This document shows positions 1 through 5,887 of a stretch of DNA of 8,953 nt, in pieces. The translations under genes were made by a program, and so were the position numbers. How positions within the stretch are numbered: position 1 is the stretch's first letter; every line of letters starts with the position of its first letter. This DNA comes from Verrucomicrobia bacterium UBA1629. Lineage in GTDB: Bacteria; Verrucomicrobiota; Kiritimatiellia; RFP12; UBA1067. The notes beneath the pieces are model-generated. The model had not been told where the DNA came from. It worked only from the letters and a program-made list of their open reading frames with translations, and did no database searches. The DNA lies in assembly GCA_002321305.1 (NCBI GenBank), contig DCMF01000100.1, positions 355 to 9,307 of the forward strand, in the 5' to 3' direction.

Positions 1-1
1 C

Positions 2-1612
2 GCGCCGCGCTTTGCGGACCTTACCCGCGGGGATCAGCGGCGCGTGGGCGCCTTACTCGCCCGTCGCCTCGGCATCCAGGCGCGCGGCGGCTATCGCGTC
101 GTGTTCGGGCCGGACCAGTTGAACCGCAAGTGGATTTCGCCGGAGACCGCGAACGAGCTCGGTCAAGTCCCGATCGCGGAACGCAACCGTCTCGTTGCGA
201 CGGCGCGCCAGGCGTGCCGCGAGAACGAGCATCTCGAGGCGATCCTGCACCAGCTCGAGCTGAATGTCGTCGGCGACGTCGGTGGCAAAGCCGTCTTCGC
301 GTTCCCCGAGGCGTACGCGGCCGCGGGCGCGCAAGTCAAGCAGGCGTTTGTCGCCTGGACGCAGGCGGCGGAATACTTTGACGACCTCTCCCTGCAGCAG
401 CTCTTACGGCTTGTCCTCCGCACGCTTTGCGTGGGTGGCGACCTTGTGCTGGTCTACGACTGGGATTTGACGCGTGGCGACACGGGTCAAATCATCATGT
501 TCGAGCCGGACTGCATCGGCAACCTTTCGGAGGGCGACTTCCGCCGCGTCTTCGGCGCGGGCGCGACCCAGCACGACGGTATCGTCAAGGACGCGGACGG
601 CAAGACCATCGGCGTCATCGTCTCGTGGTCGCAGCGCGGCGCGTCCGTCTACGATCTCGAGCGCGAGGGACGGCGTGCGGCGTGGACATTGGTCAAGCCC
701 GCCGGCGTGGCGTGGAAGGATTCGCCTTTTACCATCGTGCGCGGACTCGCTCGCGTCAATCAGATGCGCGGCTCCTCGCGCCTGTGGCCCGCGCTCGGCA
801 CGGTCGCGGACCTCTCCGACCTGCAGGGATTCGAGCTGCAGGCGGCGAAGAAAAACGCGCAGTTGATCGGCACGTTGACGCAGACGGAAGCGGGCGACAC
901 TGCCGAAATCGACGCCGCGCTGGATCCCGACCTCATCGCGCCGAACGCCGCGCCCGGCACGGACGACGAGGCGGCCGCCGCGTCTACGGTGGACGACCGC
1001 GCGCCGCTGGAAGTGGACAACATCCGCCACGCGGGCGTCATCTTCGACCTCCTCCCGCCTGGCGTCAAGATGGAAATCTTGTCCGCGACGCACCCGAACG
1101 AGAAGCTTGTGGAGTTTTCGCGCTGGCTTCACGGCGGCGTCGCCTTCGCGCTGGGCTTGGGCAACGTGCACGCGACCGGCAAGGCGGACGCGTCGTACTC
1201 CGCGACGCAGGCGGAAATCCTCCTCTCCAACGCGGAATTTGCCGACGAGTTTCATCGTCTCGAGACGGACGTCTTGGATTGGGCGCTGGGCAACTGGTCG
1301 CGCCGGGCGCAGGCCCGCGGGCTCATCCCGCCGGACGCCGCGCTGCCGCCGGACTGGCGCCGCACATGCGTCAAGTGGCTGCACCCCGCGGCACGCGCCG
1401 TCAACCCCGTGGACGAACAGTCCGCGCTGAACAGCGGCCTGAAGAACGGAACGATCTTGCTCCGCGACAAACTGGGCGCGGACTGGAAAGCCCACGTCGA
1501 CGCGTGGGCGGAAGAGATAGCGTATTGCAACGCGCGCGGTGTCCCGCACGCGTCGCTTGAAACGGCGTCCGGATTGCGCATCGACGCGCCCGGCGGAAAG
1601 GAAGAAGAATGA
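2..1612 (+). CDS. Portal protein, lambda gpB-like (5' end probably outside the window)
   Basis: Portal proteins form the dodecameric ring at one capsid vertex through which DNA is packaged and ejected and to which the tail attaches. The frame is open to the left edge with the same G/C-ending codons as the rest, so the gene probably begins outside the window. The first usable start inside is GTG at 44, which gives 522 residues but has no good SD. Counting from that GTG, the features are a helical N-terminal part ending in NVVGDVGG (about 74-81), the block VNQMRGSSRLWPALG (238-252) matching the QIRG-type turn of lambda-family portals, and an Ala/Asp-rich stretch at 282-320. After that comes the family signature region LLPPGVKMEIL (337-346) with SYSATQAEILL (384-394), equivalent to the SYSSxRA motif. 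The stop overlaps the protease start by ATGA. I am confident of the family and unsure of the start. Confidence 0.9.
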   Translation, partial: APRFADLTRGDQRRVGALLARRLGIQARGGYRVVFGPDQLNRKWISPETANELGQVPIAERNRLVATARQACRENEHLEAILHQLELNVVGDVGGKAVFAFPEAYAAAGAQVKQAFVAWTQAAEYFDDLSLQQLLRLVLRTLCVGGDLVLVYDWDLTRGDTGQIIMFEPDCIGNLSEGDFRRVFGAGATQHDGIVKDADGKTIGVIVSWSQRGASVYDLEREGRRAAWTLVKPAGVAWKDSPFTIVRGLARVNQMRGSSRLWPALGTVADLSDLQGFELQAAKKNAQLIGTLTQTEAGDTAEIDAALDPDLIAPNAAPGTDDEAAAASTVDDRAPLEVDNIRHAGVIFDLLPPGVKMEILSATHPNEKLVEFSRWLHGGVAFALGLGNVHATGKADASYSATQAEILLSNAEFADEFHRLETDVLDWALGNWSRRAQARGLIPPDAALPPDWRRTCVKWLHPAARAVNPVDEQSALNSGLKNGTILLRDKLGADWKAHVDAWAEEIAYCNARGVPHASLETASGLRIDAPGGKEEE

Positions 1613-2724
1613 AGACCTACAAACTGGACGGCGAGATTGCCGACTTTGACTATCACTCGCCCTCGGGCGCGTGGTCGTTCTGCGGGCCGAAGAGCCTGCA
1701 CGAATTTCTCGACGGCTTGAAGGACGGCGAGGAGGCGGTGCTGGAAATCAACAGCCCCGGCGGCGACGTGCTCTCGGGCATGGAGATGGCGAACGCAGTG
1801 AAGAACTCCAAGGCGAAGTTGACCGCGCATGTGACGGGTCTCTGCGCCTCGATGGCGACCGTCGTTGCGTGCGCCGCGGACGCGATCAAGATGGAAGAGG
1901 CCGCGTTTTGGATGATCCACAATCCGTGGGGCATGGCGGTCGGCGACGCGGAAGAGCTGCGCAAGCAGGCCGCGCTGATGGACCAAATGAAGTCCGTCAT
2001 GATTGGCTTTTACCGCGGCAAATTTCCGGGCGTCGCGGAAGACAAGCTGGCGGAGTTGATGTCCGCCGAGACGTGGTACACGGGGCGCGAGTGCGTCGCG
2101 AACGGACTCGCCTGCGAGCTCGTCGCGACGGACGTCAAGTACGCCGCACGCGCGACGACGCGCACGCTAGCTAATGCGCCGGACGCCGTCAAGGCTCTCT
2201 TCGCCCACCGCGAAATGTCCGACGCCGAACGCGCCGCCGTCGACGCCGCACGCGCCGCGGCCGCCGCGAAACCGGCGGACCCCGAACCCGCGGACTGGGA
2301 GACGCGCTATAAGGGCGCGTCGCGCAAAATCAACGACTTGCAGGGCCAGCTCGCCGACGCGCAGAAACGCGCCGTCGCCGAATTGGCGAAGTACGAGGCG
2401 GACGTGGCGTCCGCCCGCAAGGAAGCCGAAGACGCCAAAGCCGCTCTCGACAAGGTGACCGCCGAGTTGAGCGCGCGGCAGGCGGACCTCGACGCGCAGA
2501 AAGAACGCACGGCTGCCGCCGAAGCGGAACTCGCGCAGATGCGCGACGGTCTTGCCCAGGCACAGGCGGAAGCGCAACATCTGCGGGACACCCGTAGCCT
2601 GCTGACGGCAGGCGTACTGACCGCGCAAGAGGCGAAGACCTACGACCAGTTGCTGGCGTCCGCTCGCACCCCCGAAGCGCGGGAACAACTCCGTCGCGAC
2701 AAGGCGACGGGCAAAATTAAATAA
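1609..2724 (+). CDS. ClpP-like (S14) head maturation protease with C-terminal coiled-coil scaffold-like region
   Basis: This should be the serine protease that trims head proteins during capsid maturation. The N-terminal ~190 residues follow the ClpP fold: NSPGGDV (48-54) for the oxyanion strand, nucleophile Ser81 in GLCASMAT, and His104 in WMIHNPW. SAETWYTGRECVANGL (152-167) then aligns with the ClpP segment carrying the catalytic Asp. Here the aligned residue is Glu154, a change I believe is common in phage members. Residues about 200-330 are Ala/Glu/Lys/Gln-rich and charged, with heptad-like spacing, typical of a scaffold. The C-terminus (about 331-371) is basic and helical. Lambda places a protease and a nested scaffold (C/Nu3) in one frame, and this 371-residue gene has the same layout. 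An in-frame ATG lies at 2215. The gene start is supported by AAGGA at 1598-1602, six bases before the ATG, and by ATGA overlap with the portal gene. Confidence 0.92.
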   Translation: MKTYKLDGEIADFDYHSPSGAWSFCGPKSLHEFLDGLKDGEEAVLEINSPGGDVLSGMEMANAVKNSKAKLTAHVTGLCASMATVVACAADAIKMEEAAFWMIHNPWGMAVGDAEELRKQAALMDQMKSVMIGFYRGKFPGVAEDKLAELMSAETWYTGRECVANGLACELVATDVKYAARATTRTLANAPDAVKALFAHREMSDAERAAVDAARAAAAAKPADPEPADWETRYKGASRKINDLQGQLADAQKRAVAELAKYEADVASARKEAEDAKAALDKVTAELSARQADLDAQKERTAAAEAELAQMRDGLAQAQAEAQHLRDTRSLLTAGVLTAQEAKTYDQLLASARTPEAREQLRRDKATGKIK

Positions 2725-2751
2725 CAAAATCAATCTGGAAGGAAAATCAAA

Positions 2752-3684
2752 ATGGCTACATCATTGACCCGCAAGGGACTGATCTGCGCGTCGGACAAGG
2801 TTATCCTCGCCGCGCGCCCCGCAATGGAACTCGTCCGGCAGTTTGTGCTGGACGCCTCGCCGAAGCCTGGCGACAAGGGCGCGACCGTGCGCATCCCCGT
2901 CATGGCCGCGACCGCGAAGGACTTTAACGAGACCTCGCAGAACTACGTGACCTCCACCAACTCCATCAAGTACGCGGACGTCGTCCTCTCGGGCGACAAG
3001 ATCTCCGCCTACACGCTCAACGATCTGGACGCGCTCGAGGATGACCTTGCGCCGGTGTGGGGACAGCTCGCGCCGACCGCCGGTCGCGCCATCGGCAAGG
3101 CGTTCGTCGAGGCGGTCATGGGCGTCTTGACGTACGACAAGGCGGACGCGCAGAAGACGGTGGCGACCGCGACCTTTGCGGACTTCGTCAAGATTCGCGC
3201 GGCCGTGTCGGGCGCGGGCTACGACCCGGCGGATACGGTGCTCCTCCTCGAGCCGAACGCCTACAACACGCTCGTCTCGCTCCTCCCGGCTTCGGTCGTT
3301 GGCGAGGGCGGCGTCGTCAATTCGGCGCTGATTGGCGCGCGGCTGGGCTTCAAAGCTGTGCTCGAAGCGCCGCACGCGTCGAAGACCTCGGGCGCAAAAC
3401 CGACGTCCGGCAATGCGCCGGAGAAGGGCGTGGGCTTCGCCGTCCCCGCTAACGCGCTGATCGTTGCGAACCGCTACAAGGCGCCCATCCTCGGGGCGGT
3501 CGGAAACCTCGTCGAGGCGGGGCAGTCGACGGATGAAGAGACGGGGCTTGTCATCGGGACGCGCGTCGTCGTGGACCAGGCGGCCGGCGTCGCGGCGTGG
3601 TCGGCTGAAGCCCTCTTCGGCGTCGCGCTCGCGAAGCAGAACGGCAACGGCGCGCCGGGCTTTGTCCAGCTCGTCACGGCCTGA
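2752..3684 (+). CDS. Major capsid protein (HK97-fold type)
   Basis: This gene encodes the main shell subunit, expected at hundreds of copies per head and probably assembled on the coiled-coil part of the upstream protease. The assignment rests on position directly after the portal and protease, a length of 310 residues, and a recognisable layout. An N-terminal helix is followed by GDKGATVRIPV (40-50), which resembles the start of the E-loop/beta region of capsid proteins. Next come a long helical block with DLDALEDDLAPVWGQL (91-106), and TFADFVKIRAAV (141-152) leading into VLLLEPNAYNTLVSLLP (163-179), the typical P-domain helix and strand. The start is clear: GGAAGGA at 2737-2743 lies eight bases before ATG 2752, in a locally A-rich leader. 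No separate decoration protein gene (lambda D) precedes it. Two hairpins follow directly after the stop. The exact capsid family needs a profile search. Confidence 0.85.
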   Translation: MATSLTRKGLICASDKVILAARPAMELVRQFVLDASPKPGDKGATVRIPVMAATAKDFNETSQNYVTSTNSIKYADVVLSGDKISAYTLNDLDALEDDLAPVWGQLAPTAGRAIGKAFVEAVMGVLTYDKADAQKTVATATFADFVKIRAAVSGAGYDPADTVLLLEPNAYNTLVSLLPASVVGEGGVVNSALIGARLGFKAVLEAPHASKTSGAKPTSGNAPEKGVGFAVPANALIVANRYKAPILGAVGNLVEAGQSTDEETGLVIGTRVVVDQAAGVAAWSAEALFGVALAKQNGNGAPGFVQLVTA

Positions 3685-3699
3685 TCCGTGCGGACGGGT

Positions 3700-3715
3700 G
3701 GCAGGGCGACCTGCC
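3700..3715 (+). promoter_or_regulatory. Small hairpin with GCGA (GNRA) tetraloop after the capsid gene
   Basis: GGCAGG and CCTGCC form a six-base-pair stem closed by the loop GCGA, a member of the very stable GNRA class. It begins 15 bases after the capsid stop and ends at the base just before the large stem at 3716-3788, so the two could stack end to end in RNA. It is not followed by a U-run and is therefore not a terminator on its own. It may protect the 3' end of capsid mRNA or help the second stem fold. The pairing is seen in the sequence; the role is inference. Confidence 0.45.
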
Positions 3716-3788
3716 CCCGTAAAAACGCCGCCAGCCGCTCCTTGGTTGCTCCGTTGTTTTACTCCTTGGCTGGCGGCGTTTTTACGGG
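3716..3788 (+). terminator. Intrinsic terminator or attenuator, perfect 21-bp stem, probably bidirectional
   Basis: Bases 3716-3736 and 3768-3788 are perfect reverse complements (21 bp), separated by a 31-base loop (3737-3767). The GC-rich core GCCGCCAGCC/GGCTGGCGGC is flanked by AAAAA on the 5' side and TTTTT on the 3' side, the arrangement of an intrinsic terminator that could work on either strand. It would sharply reduce transcription between the strongly needed capsid gene and the connector genes. The loop is longer than usual and carries CTCCTTGG (3738-3745), repeated at 3762-3769 across the loop/stem border. The stem ends only eight bases before the next start codon, so it may also limit ribosome access there. 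The structure is certain by pairing; partial read-through is inferred because the downstream genes need a promoter and none is evident. Confidence 0.8.
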
Positions 3789-3796
3789 ACTTGAAT

Positions 3797-4150
3797 ATGA
3801 CAATCGATTTTGATAATCCTTCGGCGTTCGCGCCGTTCTTCGACCGCGACTGCGCGACGATCGCGTGGACGGACGCGGAAGGTCACGCCTGTCGCGGCAC
3901 CTTCGCCGCGTGCGTCATCGACGAGTCGCGCGCGGGCGACCCGCTTGCGGAGACGGACGTCGAGGGCCTCGCGACCATCACCGTCCTCCTCTCGCGCCTC
4001 GGGGAAAACGCGTGGTCCGAGTCCGCGCCCCCGCGCATCGGGGACGCCATCGCCGTGTGGGGACGTGACGGCTACCGCATTACGTCCGTCGTCGCGACCG
4101 CGCGGCAGTATTGGACGCTCGAGGCGCGGCGCGCCGAGAAGAAAGGATGA
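3797..4150 (+). CDS. Head-tail connector, candidate lambda gpFII-like protein
   Basis: The 117-residue product begins MTIDFDNPSAFAPFF. It has a short N-terminal helix, then beta-rich sequence, with IGDAIAVWGRDGYRITSV (about 83-100) followed by a W-containing strand (YWTLEARR) and a basic end. Lambda gpFII, the protein at the head-tail joint, is also 117 residues and shows the same order of elements: an N-terminal helix, a GD-type turn, a strand with an aromatic residue, and a basic C-terminus. The slot after the capsid gene and before tail genes fits. ATG 3797 is the only sensible start, because the frame upstream runs back through the terminator stem and the end of the capsid gene. Its SD is weak (only GGGA at 3786-3789), and the terminator stem ends eight bases before it, so translation may be low or controlled. 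The functional call rests on layout and position, not on a search. Confidence 0.6.
   Translation: MTIDFDNPSAFAPFFDRDCATIAWTDAEGHACRGTFAACVIDESRAGDPLAETDVEGLATITVLLSRLGENAWSESAPPRIGDAIAVWGRDGYRITSVVATARQYWTLEARRAEKKG
4143..4147 (+). promoter_or_regulatory. Ribosome binding site AAGGA deciding the start at 4156
   Basis: Two in-frame ATGs are possible for the next gene, at 4147 and 4156. AAGGA at 4143-4147 lies eight bases before ATG 4156, the same spacing as at the capsid (2752) and tube-candidate (4644) starts, but it overlaps ATG 4147 and cannot serve it. The overlap of ATG 4147 with the preceding TGA would still allow a coupled start there. Confidence 0.6.
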
Positions 4151-4155
4151 GCAGC

Positions 4156-4629
4156 ATGTTGATCGAGGAAGCCATCGAACGGAAAATTTCCGAACTGTTT
4201 AAGGACGCACTGACGGTTTCAACCTTTCCCGTCGAGATTGTGGGGTCTCGAGTGGCCGCGGACGCAGGTGCGGTTAAATCGGACGGCGCCGCCGCGGCGG
4301 CCGTCTATCTCGCGATCGCGTGCGGGGTGCGCGCGAACGACGCGTTCTCCCTTTCGCCCGTCTCCTTCGAGATTTCTCTCGCGCTTGCGACGCGCGAGGA
4401 AATCGACCCGACCGGCGCCGCGCACGAGCAGACGCTCGAGGTGCTTGTGGATGCGCTCCAGCGGCTCCACGACGACCCGCCGGCGGCCGCCGCCGAACTC
4501 GCGGTGGACGGACTTTCTTTTGGCGAGCTGCGTTTGGGCGGCTCGTCCGGCAAGCAATACGACTCTGACCGCGCCGCGTGGACAGAGACGTTAACCTTCT
4601 CTATCCGCGGCTCGGTCATCCACAAGTAG
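4156..4629 (+). CDS. Tail terminator / tail completion-like protein
   Basis: The 157-residue product starts with the helix MLIEEAIERKISELFKD. It continues with a FPVEIVGSRVA strand, a central region FSLSPVSFEISLALATREE (about 71-89), an amphipathic helix around TLEVLVDALQRL, and a final W-TETLTFSIRGSVI strand. This helix, beta-sheet, helix, 'ETLTFxIxG' closing-strand pattern and this length are typical of tail terminator or minor tail proteins (the lambda Z/U slot) that cap the tail tube and join it to the head. The neighbours fit: a connector candidate upstream and a tube candidate 14 bases downstream. Start 4156 is preferred for its SD; ATG 4147 would add three residues. I do not recognise a specific family, so the role is inferred from position and secondary-structure pattern. 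Confidence 0.55.
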   Translation: MLIEEAIERKISELFKDALTVSTFPVEIVGSRVAADAGAVKSDGAAAAAVYLAIACGVRANDAFSLSPVSFEISLALATREEIDPTGAAHEQTLEVLVDALQRLHDDPPAAAAELAVDGLSFGELRLGGSSGKQYDSDRAAWTETLTFSIRGSVIHK

Positions 4630-4643
4630 AAAGGAAAAAACCA

Positions 4644-5342
4644 ATGGCACTGAAAACCAAGACAGACTATTTCGGCCTCGCGTCCGCGGGCATCGAGGTC
4701 GCCTCGACGACGGAGAACCGTTCGCAAGGCTCCGTCTCCGCGTCCGGTCCGGACGGCTTTATCGTCGCGAACGAAACCTTCGGCGACGAAATCATCGCGC
4801 CCTCGTGCGACTACGTCGTGACGGCGGACGCGACGCTTGCCTCCGTCAAGCTCGGTAGCGTCCGGGAAATTGAGGGTAAGTCCATCGCGCTCGCGTCCAT
4901 CACGATCACGACGCGCGCGGGCGAAGCCCCGACGATTTCCGCCTCGGGTCAGCAGATCGAGGACGGCGGCAGGGCTCACTGCACCGCCACCCTCGCGGGC
5001 GTCGCGATCTCCGGGCTTTACCACGCGCAGACCTTCGGCAAGTTTACGGTCACGGGCGGGCAGTTGCAGGACTCGACGCTCACGGCGGAGGGCTCGATCG
5101 CCACCGCGCAGGTGGACGGCGTCGTCAAGTCATCGGACCTTGTGGGTGGCAAGCTGACGATCAGCGGCTCTATCGTCGGTGTCTCCGATAAGGGCGTCAT
5201 CGGCAAGCCGACGGTCACGCTCGCCTCGGGCGTCTCGGGCATCTTCACGCAGCCCTTGACGGAGACTAACCCCAACGGCGATTATCCGTCCTACACGTTC
5301 ACGCTCGAGATTCCGCTCGCGGCGGATAAGGTGACGCCGTGA
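4644..5342 (+). CDS. Probable major tail (tube) protein, beta-rich
   Basis: The 232-residue protein is almost entirely alternating Ser/Thr/Val/Gly beta-strand sequence (for example IALASITITTRAGEAP and LTAEGSIATAQVDGVV), with no signal peptide or membrane segment. A stretch near the end, NPNGDYPSYTFTLEIPLAADK, resembles the last strands of a tail-tube monomer. The size is close to lambda gpV (246 residues), and it follows the terminator-like gene, which is the lambda U-V order. It could instead be a head decoration or other beta-sandwich virion protein. The start is fixed by AAAGGA at 4630-4635, eight bases before ATG 4644; the longer frame back to 4578 lies inside the upstream gene. The stop overlaps the next start (GTGA). 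Confidence 0.5.
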   Translation: MALKTKTDYFGLASAGIEVASTTENRSQGSVSASGPDGFIVANETFGDEIIAPSCDYVVTADATLASVKLGSVREIEGKSIALASITITTRAGEAPTISASGQQIEDGGRAHCTATLAGVAISGLYHAQTFGKFTVTGGQLQDSTLTAEGSIATAQVDGVVKSSDLVGGKLTISGSIVGVSDKGVIGKPTVTLASGVSGIFTQPLTETNPNGDYPSYTFTLEIPLAADKVTP

Positions 5343-5887
5343 CGCTCAACCTCCGCTATCAGGCCAAGGACCCGTCGCTTCCGACCGCGCCCTTGCGCAC
5401 GTTCGCCGGCTCGGCGCTCGCGCTCGACTTGCTCGTGCCGCAGGCGATTGCGGGCGAGCCGCTTGCGGGCGTCGCCGTCACGATCGTCAACGCGGACGGC
5501 GCTCCCGCGACCGCACCCGCCGTCTGCCAGACGCCGGGCTGGTGGTCGGTCGTTTTCGCGGGCTCCGTGTTGCCGTCGTACGGATACGTGACCAACGGGT
5601 TCCGCGCGGTCGCGACGCTCGGCACGGGCGAGGCGACGCACGAGACGATTCTCGCGGTCGGGGATCTGGACATCCGCGCCGCGTCCGCGACGGACATCCC
5701 GGGCGACGCCGTCGCGTCCCTGCAGATCAAGGGCGGGGACATCTATTGCAAGACGACGGTCGTGGACGACGTGCAGCACTACGCCAAGCAGACGATTGCC
5801 TACGACGCGGACATGGGCGCGTGGGGCGCGACCTGGTCCGGCGATTATATCCTCCTCGCCGGGGAGTGGAAGGAGTACAAGCCATGA
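5339..5887 (+). CDS. Unrecognised virion-module protein, 182 residues
   Basis: I do not recognise this protein. It starts at GTG 5339, overlapping the upstream TGA by four bases, with AAGGTG at 5327-5332 as a likely SD, and it ends in ATGA overlap with the fibre gene. Residues about 10-105 look like one Ig-like or jelly-roll beta domain: FAGSALALDLLVP, then PLAGVAVTIVNADGAP, then WWSVVFAGSVLPSYGYV. After ILAVGDLDIRAA (about 102-113) comes a Pro/Gly linker, and then a short aromatic C-terminal part with several Trp and Tyr residues, including MGAWGATWSGDYILLAGEW. This pattern of a beta-sandwich plus an aromatic end suggests a baseplate, neck or adhesin-support protein. Its tight coupling on both sides ties it to the tube and fibre genes. 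The function is not determined. Confidence 0.75.
   Translation: MTLNLRYQAKDPSLPTAPLRTFAGSALALDLLVPQAIAGEPLAGVAVTIVNADGAPATAPAVCQTPGWWSVVFAGSVLPSYGYVTNGFRAVATLGTGEATHETILAVGDLDIRAASATDIPGDAVASLQIKGGDIYCKTTVVDDVQHYAKQTIAYDADMGAWGATWSGDYILLAGEWKEYKP
5870..5875 (+). promoter_or_regulatory. Strong Shine-Dalgarno AAGGAG for the fibre-like gene
   Basis: AAGGAG lies eight bases before ATG 5884, inside the last codons of the preceding gene. It fixes the fibre gene's start within an otherwise much longer open frame (back to 5542). CTCCT at 5852-5856 could pair with AGGAG at 5871-5875, a weaker version of the SD-hiding hairpin found before 6666. Confidence 0.7.

Noticed and set aside
3..122. Frame ending at TGA 120-122, possible 3' end of an upstream gene overlapping the portal start
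   Set aside because: Ser/Arg/Ala-rich reading with no motif; the portal frame has coherent codon use to the edge. It cannot be excluded without upstream sequence.
404..1549. 381-codon minus-strand frame opposite the portal
   Set aside because: Arg/Val/Asp-rich low-information translation, antisense to a well-supported portal gene.
427..1560. 377-codon plus-strand frame within the portal
   Set aside because: Arg-rich out-of-frame shadow with no motif; the portal frame explains the stretch.
3716..3788. Inverted repeat considered as ends of a small mobile element
   Set aside because: The arms enclose only 31 bases, there is no target duplication, and GC stem plus A/T tracts fit a terminator.
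3464..3796. Upstream extension of the connector frame through the capsid end and terminator stem
   Set aside because: Ser/Arg-rich out-of-frame reading of the capsid gene followed by the hairpins. The gene starts at ATG 3797.
4578..4643. Earlier ATG for the tube-candidate gene
   Set aside because: Lies within the preceding gene and lacks an SD, while ATG 4644 has AAAGGA at the usual spacing.
5542..5883. Upstream extension of the fibre frame
   Set aside because: Arg-rich shadow of the 5339 gene. The signal peptide and AAGGAG mark ATG 5884.
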